Below, in pieces: positions 18,761-26,703 of a stretch of 64,000 nt of DNA (the stretch's first letter is position 1; each line of letters opens with the position of its first letter). The position numbers and the translations under genes are program-made. Location: assembly GCF_001571775.1 (NCBI RefSeq), contig NZ_LRVM01000001.1, positions 496,001-560,000 on the forward strand. Direction: 5' to 3'. This DNA is from Anaerotignum neopropionicum. GTDB taxonomy: Bacteria; Bacillota; Clostridia; Lachnospirales; Anaerotignaceae. A model generated the notes under the pieces. That model ran no database searches. It was given only the letters and a program-made list of their open reading frames with translations, and had not been told where the DNA came from.

Positions 18761-18773
18761 ATAACAGTGTTAT
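18761..18773. promoter_or_regulatory. Candidate TetR operator
   Basis: ATAACAGTGTTAT is a perfect palindrome (6+1+6) between the -10 box and the start codon of the TetR gene. A wider AACATAA/TTATGTT inverted repeat encloses it. This fits autorepression. Confidence 0.5.
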
Positions 18774-18796
18774 GTTGGGGCGAAGGGAAGTGCCAA

Positions 18797-19408
18797 TTGA
18801 AAAACGACAAGGAAACGAAGGAACGGCTGTTGCTAAGCGGTAAAAAGGAATTTTTGGAAAAGGGATATGCCCGGGCATCCTTACGCAATATCTGCAAAAA
18901 TGCCAGGGTTACGACAGGGGCCTTATATTTTTTTTTCGAAAATAAGGAGGAGCTGTTTGTGTCTATTGTGGAGCAGCCGCTGCAGGAATTGCAAGAAATT
19001 ATGAATCAGCACCAGCAGCACGAATTGGAGCAATTAAAAAGCACGGATACCCAAAGGGTGGATGATCCGGCGCATTTTCAAATTGCGAAAAAAATAATCT
19101 GCTGTATGTATCGTTATTATGATGAATTTCAGCTGTTGCTTACAAAAGCCCAAGGGTCAAGGTTTGAGCAAATCGTGGATGAATTTGTGGAAATTATGGA
19201 GAAAAAATACCAAGTGTTGGCGAATGGAATTTCCATGCAAAACAATAGCCCCAAGGTAGAAAGCTATATGATTCATTGGTTCACCCATACCCAGGTTGAT
19301 CTTTTTGTGCATATCATAACCCACGAAAAGTCGGAAGAAACGGCGATAAAGCATTTGGAGACAATGATTCAATGCTTGGTTGCCTGTTGGTATCAATTAT
19401 TTGAATAA
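18797..19408 (+). CDS. TetR/AcrR-family transcriptional regulator, 203 aa
   Basis: Cytoplasmic one-component regulator. The N-terminal helix-turn-helix is typical (LLLSGKKEFLEKGYARASLR, then TTGALYFFFENKEELF). The all-alpha C-terminal ligand domain is not diagnostic. The start is taken as TTG at 18797, with GAAGGGAAG upstream; an in-frame GTG at 18767 lies inside the candidate operator and has no ribosome site. It leads an operon with two methyltransferases and a ZIP transporter, so it may respond to a metal, a toxic small molecule or a methylated product. The effector is unknown. Confidence 0.85.
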   Translation: MKNDKETKERLLLSGKKEFLEKGYARASLRNICKNARVTTGALYFFFENKEELFVSIVEQPLQELQEIMNQHQQHELEQLKSTDTQRVDDPAHFQIAKKIICCMYRYYDEFQLLLTKAQGSRFEQIVDEFVEIMEKKYQVLANGISMQNNSPKVESYMIHWFTHTQVDLFVHIITHEKSEETAIKHLETMIQCLVACWYQLFE

Positions 19409-19474
19409 AATATAGTCTGGGGGCAGGGTAAATTATATTTTATGTATCCCAGTGTTTTGAGGAAGGTTTAAAAT

Positions 19475-20089
19475 ATGGAAAGCAATATCAAGTTTTGGGA
19501 AAGGGTTGCGGCTTTATATGGATTTTTTATGAAAAGGAACCTATCCTCCTACGATATCATCAGCAGTAAAATCCTACAATGCCTAAACAAAGACATGAAG
19601 GTTTTGGAATTGGCTTGTGGAAGCGGTCAGCTGACCTTTTGTCTTGCGAAGCAGGTCAAGGAATGGTACGCCACCGATTTTTCTCCGGCGATGCTTGGGG
19701 AAGCAAAAAAACAAAGCACGCAAAAAAACATTATTTTTTCTGTGCAGGATGCAACACGCCTGCCGTACGAGGAGCATTCCTTTGATGCGGTGCTCATTGC
19801 CAATGCTTTGCATATTATGCCACAACCGGATCTGGCTTTGGAAGAAATATTTCGTGTGCTTAAGCCGGGAGGATTGCTGTTTGCACCCACCTTTATATGG
19901 AAAAGTGGCGTGGTCTTTGGTGTGGGAGCTTGGCTGTTGCAAATGTTTGGTTTTAAGGTGTTCCATAGGTGGAGCCAAGCGGAATTTGCACAATTTGTGG
20001 AAAAGAAAGGTTTTTTGGTCGCGGAATATTCGTTGGTGGACAGTAATATTACGCCAATATGTTATTTGGCGGCAAAAAAAGCGGTTTAG
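19475..20089 (+). CDS. Class I SAM-dependent methyltransferase, 204 aa
   Basis: Seven-strand Rossmann methyltransferase of the UbiE/Methyltransf_11 type. Motif I is VLELACGSGQLTFCLA (about residues 45-60), followed by an acidic loop WYATDFSPAML, motif VQDATRLPYEEHSFDAVLIA and post-motif LALEEIFRVLKPGGLL. GGAAGG lies before the ATG. It is second in the TetR-led operon, 66 bases after the regulator. Substrate not identifiable. A second, different methyltransferase lies two genes downstream. Confidence 0.85.
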   Translation: MESNIKFWERVAALYGFFMKRNLSSYDIISSKILQCLNKDMKVLELACGSGQLTFCLAKQVKEWYATDFSPAMLGEAKKQSTQKNIIFSVQDATRLPYEEHSFDAVLIANALHIMPQPDLALEEIFRVLKPGGLLFAPTFIWKSGVVFGVGAWLLQMFGFKVFHRWSQAEFAQFVEKKGFLVAEYSLVDSNITPICYLAAKKAV

Positions 20090-20109
20090 GGAAAGTAAGG
20101 TGAATTAGG

Positions 20110-20886
20110 ATGAAGGAAATTATGATTTTATTTATACCGTTTGTTGGAACTGCCCTTGGCTCTGCCATGGTGTTTTTTATGAAGGAGGAAATGAACCTAA
20201 AACTAAAAAAACTACTGTTAGGTTTTGCCGCAGGCGTTATGATTGCGGCATCCGTATGGTCGCTATTAATTCCTTCCATTGCGTTGGCGGAGGAGGGGAA
20301 CGGGCCTGCGTGGCTGCCTGCCTTACTAGGGTTTTTGCTGGGGGTAGGTTTTTTGTTAGTATTGGACAGTATAATTCCACATTTGCATATGGACAGCGAT
20401 AAGCCGGAGGGAGTGCCAAGCAAATTGTCTAAGACAACCATGCTGGTTTTTGCGGTAACGCTGCATAATTTTCCCGAAGGCATGGCCGTTGGTGTAGCTT
20501 TTGCAGGGGCGATGATGGAGAGCAGTAATATTACCATGATGTCTGCCTTTGCACTGGCATTGGGCATTGCTTTGCAGAATTTTCCCGAGGGTGCCATTAT
20601 TTCCATGCCTTTGCGCAATGAGGGGGCAAGCAAGAAAAAAGCCTTTTTATATGGTGTAGGCTCGGGGGTTGTTGAGCCTGTGGGTGCTGTGATTACCATT
20701 TTGCTGGCAAAGCAGGTAGTACCCATATTGCCATATTTTCTTGCATTTGCCGCCGGGGCAATGATTTATGTGGTCATAGAGGAATTGATTCCCGAAGCCC
20801 AGGAAGGAGAGCACTCCAACATTGGCACGATTGGTGCGGCATTGGGTTTTGCGTTAATGATGGTGCTTGATGTGGCCTTAGGGTAA
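20110..20886 (+). CDS. ZIP-family divalent metal transporter, 258 aa
   Basis: Eight-helix membrane importer of zinc, iron or manganese. Diagnostic helix IV and V metal motifs are present: HNFPEGMAVGVAFAG (about residues 118-132) and QNFPEGAIISMP (about 157-168); a Gln replaces the usual His at the start of the second motif. Helix VI ends EELIPEAQEGEHSN. Length is usual for the GufA/ZupT group. It is placed between two methyltransferases in one operon, with 20-base and 35-base gaps, which is not a standard arrangement. Confidence 0.9.
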   Translation: MKEIMILFIPFVGTALGSAMVFFMKEEMNLKLKKLLLGFAAGVMIAASVWSLLIPSIALAEEGNGPAWLPALLGFLLGVGFLLVLDSIIPHLHMDSDKPEGVPSKLSKTTMLVFAVTLHNFPEGMAVGVAFAGAMMESSNITMMSAFALALGIALQNFPEGAIISMPLRNEGASKKKAFLYGVGSGVVEPVGAVITILLAKQVVPILPYFLAFAAGAMIYVVIEELIPEAQEGEHSNIGTIGAALGFALMMVLDVALG

Positions 20887-20921
20887 AGGGAAGATGGGAA
20901 AAAAAGAAAGGGGTAGAAAAC

Positions 20922-21602
20922 TTGAACAGGCGCAGTAAAATTCAAAGATCATATCAAGCCTTGGGTGGAGAGCATACCTTTTATGACGGTATGATTACAT
21001 GTGCAACCCTTGGTGGAAAGGCTGTATGCAAGCTTGTTTGGAATATGAATCGGGAAAAAAACAATCACTATATACAGCTTGCACTTTCGGGAATCCCTGG
21101 GGATTTTTCGGGGAAAATGTTGGAAATACCCGTAGGCACCGGAATATTGACGATGCCAATTTATGCCACGTTGCCAAAGGCAGAAATTACTTGTGTGGAT
21201 TATTCCGTAGAAATGATGGCAAGGGCACAGAGAAGGGCTGGTGCAATGGGGATTTCCAATGTTTCTTTTTACCAAGGGGACGTGGGCGCATTGCAATTTC
21301 CCCAAGAAACCTATGATTTGGTATTGTCACTCAATGGTTTTCATGCATTTCCAGATAAGAAGGCGGCTTACGAGGAAGTGTTTCGTGTTTTAAAGCCCGG
21401 GGGCATTTTTTGCGGTTGCTTTTATGTACGAGGAGAAAACAGACGAACGGATTGGTTTATCCGCAAGGTTTATGTACCGAAAGGTTTTTTTACTCCCCCC
21501 TTTGAAACGGCAGAGAGCTTAAAAGACAGGCTGCAAACCATGTTTACAGAGGTACAGGTGAACTGCGTGGAAGGGATGGCTTGTTTTACTTGCAAAAAAT
21601 AA
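20922..21602 (+). CDS. Class I SAM-dependent methyltransferase, 226 aa
   Basis: Methyltransferase-fold protein starting from TTG, with GAAAGGGG upstream. Motif I is MLEIPVGTGILTMPI, where the usual acidic D/E-x-G-x-G is VGTG with a Pro, followed by ITCVDYSVEMMARAQRRA, then FYQGDVGALQFPQETYDLVL and YEEVFRVLKPGGIFCGCFYV. Last gene of the TetR-led operon. Its stop is followed by a hairpin (GACAGCTTTAG/CTAAAGCTGTC) whose loop is filled by a repeat element. Substrate unknown. Confidence 0.83.
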   Translation: MNRRSKIQRSYQALGGEHTFYDGMITCATLGGKAVCKLVWNMNREKNNHYIQLALSGIPGDFSGKMLEIPVGTGILTMPIYATLPKAEITCVDYSVEMMARAQRRAGAMGISNVSFYQGDVGALQFPQETYDLVLSLNGFHAFPDKKAAYEEVFRVLKPGGIFCGCFYVRGENRRTDWFIRKVYVPKGFFTPPFETAESLKDRLQTMFTEVQVNCVEGMACFTCKK

Positions 21603-21604
21603 AA

Positions 21605-21727
21605 GACAGCTTTAGGCGTTGCCCTATCTTGGGCAGTGAGGGGTCATCACTTTTGCTTTGCAAAAGCCGGCTTCGCCGTCTGCCCTATCTTGGGCAGTGA
21701 GGGGTCATCACTTTTGTTCTAAAGCTG
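21605..21727. repeat. Mosaic intergenic repeat, copy B, inside a terminator-like hairpin
   Basis: GACAGCTTTAG (from about 21604) and CTAAAGCTGTC (to about 21730) flank two tandem copies of the block CCCTATCTTGGGCAGTGAGG plus GTCATCACTTTTG, with CAAAAGCCGGCTTCGCCGTC between. The flanking arms would form a plain terminator if the repeat were absent. Confidence 0.8.
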
Positions 21728-21772
21728 TCCTTTGAATAGGTGGCATTTCTTTGCCATTGCATCCTTCACCAA

Positions 21773-21802
21773 GTAAAAACCCCATGAATATGGGGTTTTT
21801 AC
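21773..21802 (-). terminator. Bidirectional terminator between operons
   Basis: GTAAAAACCCCAT and ATGGGGTTTTTAC form a perfect 13-bp stem with a 4-base loop. It can end opuC transcripts on the minus strand and the methyltransferase operon on the plus strand. Confidence 0.8.
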
Positions 21803-21804
21803 AT

Positions 21805-21870
21805 AAGTTTTTGGTCTTGTTTTTACAAAAAGCAAGTGGTTTGGGCGTCACCCAAGTTTTTTCCACACCC
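21805..21870 (-). repeat. Mosaic intergenic repeat, copy B2 (partial)
   Basis: On the minus strand it matches the left module seen near 41.24 kb (AACTTGGGTGACGCCCAA, then CTTGC/GCAAG stem and AAGACCAAAAACTT). Confidence 0.65.
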
Positions 21871-21936
21871 TTTTACACAGATAAAAGCAATTGGAAAATT
21901 GGATGAATTAGGGTAAAATACCCTTGAAAATTAGAT

Positions 21937-22830
21937 TTAATCCAACAAACCTTTGTTTTGTAGGAAATCTTTGGCAACCTGTGCCACATCCGTTTGTTCT
22001 ACATTTACTTGATAATTCAAGTCTGTCATTTCTTCGTTAGAAATTTTTCCGGCCAATAGATTCAGCACTTCCTCTAGCTCGGGATGGTTTTTTAGGGTTT
22101 CATTTCGGACAATGGGAGCGGCATAATATGGTGGGAAGAAGCTCTGATCATCCGTCAATACCTGCAAATCATATTTCTTAATTTCTGCATCGGTGGTAAA
22201 AACGTCGGTTACATTCATATCGCCGCTGCCGATGGCTTTGTATTTTAAGGATACATTCATCATTTTTGGATTTCCCTTGAAGGAAATGTCGTACAAATCA
22301 CAAAAGCCCTCAAACCCGTCTTCACGGTTGAAAAATTCATTTTCGCCGCCAAATACAAGATTTTCCGATACGCCCTTAAGATCAGAGCAGGTTTCCAGAC
22401 TATATTCGTCAGCCACATCCCTTGTAACGGCGATGGCATAAGTGTTGTTAAAGCCCAAGGGCTCCATCCAAGTAATATCAAATTGTTTATCAAATTCTTC
22501 GGAAACAATGCGATAGGTTTCGTCAGGGTCGGTAAGAACGCCCATTTTTAATTGAGCAGTCAAGCCGGTACCGGTATACTCAGCATAAACATCAATATCC
22601 CCCTTCTTAAGCGCTTCAAAATTAATAAAGGTTCCTCCCATATTCAGCTTGCGTTCTACGCTTAATTCGGTTTTGTTTTCGATTAGCTGTGCAAGGATTT
22701 CGCCAATAATGATATTCTCGCTGAAATCCTTGGAGCCGATGACAACGGTATCCTTGCTGCCGCAGCCTGTTAATGTCATGGACAAAAGCGCCGTAGTGGC
22801 AATTGCCAGAGATAGTATTTTCTTTTTCAT
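21937..22830 (-). CDS. opuCC: Osmoprotectant ABC transporter substrate-binding lipoprotein, 297 aa
   Basis: Lipoprotein with a typical lipobox (LTGC, Cys about residue 23) followed by a periplasmic-type type II binding fold of the glycine betaine/carnitine/choline family (VIGSKDFSENIIIGEILAQL; GDIDVYAEYTGTG). These residues match OpuCC/ProX-like receptors for quaternary amines. It is last in the minus-strand operon opuCA-CB-CD-CC and is followed by a bidirectional terminator. Ligand specificity (betaine, carnitine, choline) not determined. Confidence 0.88.
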   Translation of the reverse strand: MKKKILSLAIATTALLSMTLTGCGSKDTVVIGSKDFSENIIIGEILAQLIENKTELSVERKLNMGGTFINFEALKKGDIDVYAEYTGTGLTAQLKMGVLTDPDETYRIVSEEFDKQFDITWMEPLGFNNTYAIAVTRDVADEYSLETCSDLKGVSENLVFGGENEFFNREDGFEGFCDLYDISFKGNPKMMNVSLKYKAIGSGDMNVTDVFTTDAEIKKYDLQVLTDDQSFFPPYYAAPIVRNETLKNHPELEEVLNLLAGKISNEEMTDLNYQVNVEQTDVAQVAKDFLQNKGLLD

Positions 22831-22850
22831 GTGTTAGCCTCCTATAAAAT

Positions 22851-23450
22851 TTACTTTCCTCGTGCTACAAGTTTTTGTTCAATTTTCGACATAAAAAAAT
22901 CGAAAATCACTGCCATAATTACAACGGGAATGGTTCCTTTTATGATTGCTGAAAAATTCATCGTTTGAATTCCTCGATAGATGGGATACCCCAGTCCGCC
23001 GGAACCGATCAAAACGCCAATTACTGCAATGGATAATGCGGTTACGGTTGCAATTTTAATCCCAGAAAAAATCAGCGGGAACGAAAGGGGAAGCTCTACC
23101 TTGAACATTCGTTGCAGCTTGGACATTCCCATACCCTTAGCCGCATCCTTTAAGTGGGGCGAAACGCCTGTCAAGCCAATATAGGTATTGCGCACAATGG
23201 GCAAAAGAGAATACAGTATCAGCCCTACAATCAGCGTTACATTACCAAGACCAAAAAAAATCATTAAAATGGAGAGAAGGGCCAAGGAAGGAATTGTTTG
23301 TAACGAATCTACAGTCCAGAGGATTATTTTATCAAGATAAGGGGTCCAGTAGGAGATAATTCCAAGGAGTATTCCAAAAGCCGTGGAAATAACAATGGCA
23401 ATTAAAACAAGTACCATGTGTTCTATTGTCAGAAAAAATAAATCAGCCAT
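22851..23450 (-). CDS. opuCD: Osmoprotectant ABC permease, 199 aa
   Basis: Inner-membrane permease of the OpuC/ProW class with about five to six transmembrane segments and the EAA-type coupling loop KDAAKGMGMSKLQRMFKVELP (residues 100-120 region). The start at 23450 follows GGGAGGTG by 5 bases; the upstream frame extension lacks support. It forms a heterodimeric pore with the partner permease upstream, 4 bases away. Confidence 0.86.
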   Translation of the reverse strand: MADLFFLTIEHMVLVLIAIVISTAFGILLGIISYWTPYLDKIILWTVDSLQTIPSLALLSILMIFFGLGNVTLIVGLILYSLLPIVRNTYIGLTGVSPHLKDAAKGMGMSKLQRMFKVELPLSFPLIFSGIKIATVTALSIAVIGVLIGSGGLGYPIYRGIQTMNFSAIIKGTIPVVIMAVIFDFFMSKIEQKLVARGK

Positions 23451-23454
23451 TTTT

Positions 23455-24096
23455 TCACCTCCCAAGCCGTAGGCCTTTGGGCGTAATGGCACGTTGGATA
23501 AACCCAATCAGTGCATTCGCCAAAAGAGCCAGAATTGCAGAGGGAATTGCCCCTGCGAGAATATATTTTGATTCATAGGTGGAAAGCCCAGTCCAGATCA
23601 TATCACCAAGACCGCCTGCACCAATCATGCCGGCTAGGGTTGCCCAGCTGATGATATAAACTGTGGACAAACGCAGTCCACCGATAATTGCCGGCATGGC
23701 AAGGGGCAGTTCCACCTGAAACAGAATTTGTTTTTGGCTCATGCCGATGCCCCTTGCGGCTTCGATGCAATGGGCATCCACTTCCAAAATGCCTGTATAG
23801 GTATTGCGCAAGATCGGCAAAATTGCATATAGTGATAGTGCCGCAATGGCCGGGGGTTTGCCGATTCCCATTAAAATAAGCATAATACCCAAAAGCACAA
23901 GCCCGGGAATTGTTTGAATAACACCGGCAAAGGCCAGAACATAGCTTGCCGCACCTTTATGGCGTGACAGTAAAATTCCAACGGGTACTGCAATGACAAC
24001 ACCGATCCCCACGGAGATCAGCACAATCTCCATATGGGTTAGCAAGGCCTTAAGTATTTCGTTAGAATGCTTTGTGAAAAATGCTAAATAACTCAT
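23455..24096 (-). CDS. opuCB: Osmoprotectant ABC permease, 213 aa
   Basis: Second permease of the OpuC pair, with the coupling loop IEAARGIGMSQKQILFQVELP and about five to six hydrophobic segments. The start ATG at 24096 overlaps the stop of the ATPase gene as ATGA, which supports translational coupling, and GGGGAG lies 8-10 bases upstream. Confidence 0.87.
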   Translation of the reverse strand: MSYLAFFTKHSNEILKALLTHMEIVLISVGIGVVIAVPVGILLSRHKGAASYVLAFAGVIQTIPGLVLLGIMLILMGIGKPPAIAALSLYAILPILRNTYTGILEVDAHCIEAARGIGMSQKQILFQVELPLAMPAIIGGLRLSTVYIISWATLAGMIGAGGLGDMIWTGLSTYESKYILAGAIPSAILALLANALIGFIQRAITPKGLRLGR

Positions 24097-25220
24097 TGTG
24101 TCATCTCCCCCCACAGAGCTTCGCCCATGGCTTTTGCCATGCTGGTTTTTGTAATAAGCCCAGCAACGGTATTGTCATCGTTTAGCACAACCACATAGCC
24201 GGTGGGTGAAGCAATTAATAGCTCAAAGGCCTCTTGGGCGTTGGAATTGCGGGTTACCGTCATGGATTCTACGGTGACAAGCTCTTTGATTTCCTTGCCT
24301 GCCTTTCCTTGTGCCCTGATTTTGTCAACGGAAACAGTTCCTAAATAGGTATCGTCCTCCTCCACAACAATAAGGGAAGATACGTCCCTTCGGCTCATTA
24401 GCTCAATGCATTCCAGTGTTTTCTTTGTTTTTGGTACGGTAAGAACCTTTGCCCGCATAAAATCCGACGCAACTAAATTGGCGGCGTTGTTTTCGTGATT
24501 CATATGTTTCCCAAGGAAGCTTTTGATGATGGGGTCAGCGGGATTTTGCAGCATTTCTTCGGGAGAAGCCACCTGTAAAACCTTACCATCGTTCATAAAA
24601 ACGATGGTATCGGCGAGGCGAATTGCCTCATCCATATCGTGGGTAACAAAAACAATGGTTTTCCCCAGTTTTTTCTGAATTTTTTTTACTTCCTCCTGAA
24701 GGGAATCCCTTGTTACGGGATCGAGGGCACCAAAGGGCTCATCCATCAGTACGATGGGAGGGGATGCCGCTAGGGCACGTAATACACCAATACGCTGCTG
24801 CTGTCCGCCGGAAAGCTCCGAAGGATATTTTTTTGCATTTTCTTCGTAGGGCATATTAACCAATTCTAACAAACGGTGTACGATTGCGTCGATTTCCTCT
24901 TTGCTATAATTGAGCAGCTTTGGTACAACGGCAATATTCTGCTCCACGGTCATATTTGGAAAAAGCCCAATTTGTTGAATGACGTAGCCAATGGTACGGC
25001 GCAGCTTTACGGGATCTACTTTGGTAATATCCTTTCCGTCAATGATAATTTCACCGGAATCTGGTTCAATTAAACGGTTGATGGTTTTTAACGTGGTTGT
25101 TTTCCCGCAGCCGCTAGGCCCGATAAGGATTACAAACTCGCCCGCTTTTATATCTAGAGTAAGATTATCTAAAATTGTTTTCTTACCATAGCGCTTACTT
25201 ACATTGCGAAATTGAATCAT
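24093..25220 (-). CDS. opuCA: Osmoprotectant ABC transporter ATPase with CBS domains, 375 aa
   Basis: ATPase that powers quaternary-amine uptake. It has Walker [10 protein letters not shown] (about residues 38-46), signature LSGGQQQRIGVLRAL, Walker B PIVLMDEPFGALDP and the H-loop VTHDMDEA. A tandem CBS pair fills about residues 255-365 (FMRAKVLTVPKTKKTLECIE; GYVVVLNDDNTVAGLI), as in OpuCA, where it senses ionic strength or c-di-AMP. The start at 25220 has AAAGGAG 10 bases upstream. It is the first gene behind the consensus promoter at 25263-25291. Confidence 0.92.
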   Translation of the reverse strand: MIQFRNVSKRYGKKTILDNLTLDIKAGEFVILIGPSGCGKTTTLKTINRLIEPDSGEIIIDGKDITKVDPVKLRRTIGYVIQQIGLFPNMTVEQNIAVVPKLLNYSKEEIDAIVHRLLELVNMPYEENAKKYPSELSGGQQQRIGVLRALAASPPIVLMDEPFGALDPVTRDSLQEEVKKIQKKLGKTIVFVTHDMDEAIRLADTIVFMNDGKVLQVASPEEMLQNPADPIIKSFLGKHMNHENNAANLVASDFMRAKVLTVPKTKKTLECIELMSRRDVSSLIVVEEDDTYLGTVSVDKIRAQGKAGKEIKELVTVESMTVTRNSNAQEAFELLIASPTGYVVVLNDDNTVAGLITKTSMAKAMGEALWGEMTQ

Positions 25221-25251
25221 AGGTTCAAATCTCCTTTCTTTTTTTACGAAA

Positions 25252-25284
25252 CTAACAACTCTATTATACATTTTAAGTTGTCAG
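25252..25284. promoter_or_regulatory. Inverted repeat straddling the opuC -10 box (candidate BusR operator)
   Basis: On the minus strand CTGACAACT-N15-AGTTGTTAG; the arms match at 8 of 9 positions as reverse complements. The right arm lies downstream of the -10 box and the left arm inside the spacer, ideal for repression. Confidence 0.55.
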
Positions 25285-25291
25285 ATGTCAA
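25263..25291 (-). promoter_or_regulatory. Perfect-consensus promoter of opuCA-CB-CD-CC
   Basis: On the minus strand TTGACA, 17 bases, TATAAT, 43 bases upstream of the opuCA start codon. Confidence 0.88.
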
Positions 25292-25306
25292 ATAAAGAGG
25301 ATTTTC

Positions 25307-25349
25307 ACAAAAAAAACCCCCTGTCTTTTTTTTTGGAAGACAGAGGTAG
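25307..25349 (-). terminator. Terminator between the BusR-like gene and opuC
   Basis: On the minus strand CCTCTGTCTT pairs with AAGACAGGGGG across an A-rich loop, followed by eight T. Confidence 0.85.
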
Positions 25350-25370
25350 TATCTCTTAGCTTTATTATTT

Positions 25371-26009
25371 TTATTCGGGACTTTGCTCGGCCTTTGAAAC
25401 ATAGCTGCTAACGGTTTCAATGGTTGAAATATCCCCCACAAAGATAATCGTATCTTCTTCTAACAAAACGGCATAGGGGCCGGGAGATAAAATAACCTTA
25501 TCCTTTCGGCGAATGGCGATGATCGTTGCTCCGGTTTTGTGCCAAAACATAAGATCCATCAGGCTTTTGCCAATGAGGGGGGAATCCGCTGGGATATCAA
25601 TTTCATAATTTTGAAATGGGTTGCTTTTGGAAAACTTATCATTGGTACGTACCAAATGAGATACCATTTCACTAATTTGCTCGTTTAGACTATGCTGCTG
25701 CTCCAAAAGCTTTCTCAGGTTACGCTCTATCAGGCGAGTATCATTTTGCTCACTGAAACGCTGAGCAAAGTCCTTTGCCTTTTCCACGGAGAGAATCACC
25801 ACCCCGCTGTTTTTTCGGACCTCCACAATACCCATATCCTCAAGCAGCTTCAACGCTCTGCGGATCGTTTCCGGGGATACACCATACTCTGAGGACATCA
25901 CAGAACGGCCATAAATTTTTGTGTTTTCTTTTAATTCTTCTCTGGAAATACGCAGTGCGATATCGAGGGCAATCTGCGAATAGACAGGTGGACTGATTTT
26001 TTCCTTCAT
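25371..26009 (-). CDS. busR: BusR-like regulator, GntR winged helix plus RCK_C domain, 212 aa
   Basis: An N-terminal GntR-type winged helix (about residues 5-70; VMSSEYGVSPETIRRALKLL) is followed by a helical, probably coiled-coil segment (about 85-125) and a C-terminal RCK_C/TrkA_C domain (about 130-205; IDIPADSPLIGKSLMDL, YAVLLEEDTIIFVG). This layout is that of BusR, the c-di-AMP-responsive repressor of betaine uptake in streptococci and lactococci. It lies directly upstream of opuC with its own terminator, and opuC has a perfect promoter covered by an inverted repeat. The start at 26009 is uncertain; an ATG at 26021 is in frame and both have weak ribosome sites. Confidence 0.8.
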   Translation of the reverse strand: MKEKISPPVYSQIALDIALRISREELKENTKIYGRSVMSSEYGVSPETIRRALKLLEDMGIVEVRKNSGVVILSVEKAKDFAQRFSEQNDTRLIERNLRKLLEQQHSLNEQISEMVSHLVRTNDKFSKSNPFQNYEIDIPADSPLIGKSLMDLMFWHKTGATIIAIRRKDKVILSPGPYAVLLEEDTIIFVGDISTIETVSSYVSKAEQSPE

Positions 26010-26302
26010 AATAAACACCATTTCATTTTAAATTTTATTTGCGTTTCTTTGGGCGTGAAACAATTTTAATGCCACTAAGGTTGGAAGCCTTGTTTTTTTG
26101 TAAAGATCACAGTGCTTGCAGGGGTTAATATTCCCCAAATTCTAAGATGCATTCTAACATATTTCTTTCCATAAGTCCAGAGGGATTCAAATTTCAAACT
26201 TCCCTATAAAAATAAAAATTTACTTGGAGGATAGCTTTAAATAAAAGGCTTCCCTTAGGCAGAAAAAAGGCGGGAGGATTCTTGCATTCAGACGGATACG
26301 CC
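26010..26302. other. Intergenic stretch upstream of the SCIFF gene
   Basis: Part of the gene-free interval 26010-26427. I see no gene or repeat in it; the only clear signal is the SCIFF promoter beyond its right end. Confidence 0.5.
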
Positions 26303-26331
26303 TTGACAATTGGGGCATGTTGCTATATACT
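26303..26331 (+). promoter_or_regulatory. Promoter of the SCIFF gene
   Basis: TTGACA (26303-26308), 17 bases, TATACT (26326-26331), 96 bases upstream of the SCIFF start. Confidence 0.75.
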
Positions 26332-26427
26332 TTTTTAGTGTATAAAGCGATTTTCAATGGAAGAGATTTCCTCTTTTAAACAATAGAAAACGCATAGAAT
26401 TTTCATAATTGGAATGGAGATGAAACC

Positions 26428-26574
26428 ATGGAGAGAATTAAAACAATTAAAACACGTGACTTGAAAAAGAGCGTAGCTTTTGGCGGCTGCGGCGAATGCC
26501 AGACATCCTGCCAGTCTGCTTGCAAAACCTCCTGTGGCGTTGCAAATCAGCCCTGCGAGAACAAACAGAAGTAA
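26428..26574 (+). CDS. scfA: SCIFF six-cysteine ranthipeptide precursor, 48 aa
   Basis: A 48-codon gene. The product starts MERIKTIKTRDLKKSVAFGG and carries six Cys at positions 21, 24, 28, 32, 36 and 43, the hallmark of SCIFF (six cysteines in about forty-five residues), a nearly universal clostridial RiPP. The N-terminal half is the conserved leader bound by the maturase; Cys residues become linked by thioether bonds to downstream Thr or other residues. A GGAATGGAGA ribosome site lies 9 bases before the ATG. The maturase gene follows 129 bases downstream, behind two hairpins. Physiological role of mature SCIFF is unknown. Confidence 0.95.
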   Translation: MERIKTIKTRDLKKSVAFGGCGECQTSCQSACKTSCGVANQPCENKQK

Positions 26575-26597
26575 GCTCAAAAGGATTGAAAACGAAC

Positions 26598-26630
26598 CCG
26601 CCGCCTGCTTTCTAAGTAGAGCGGCATTTT
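26598..26630 (+). terminator. Attenuator hairpin between SCIFF and maturase
   Basis: GCCGC and GCGGC close a stem with partly paired interior, followed by ATTTTT. Partial termination here would give more peptide mRNA than enzyme mRNA. A second stem (AAAGGAGCC/GGCTCCCTTT) follows just before the maturase ribosome site. Confidence 0.6.
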
Positions 26631-26703
26631 TCGTATTGGGGACTGGAAAGGAGCCGCTGACAATGGGCGTTTCCCCGAAAGGCTCCCTTTGGAGTAGAAA
26701 GGA

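Noticed and set aside
20049-20726. Antisense open frame (225 codons) over the ZIP gene
   Set aside because: The sense strand encodes an unmistakable ZIP transporter; the antisense product has no domain.
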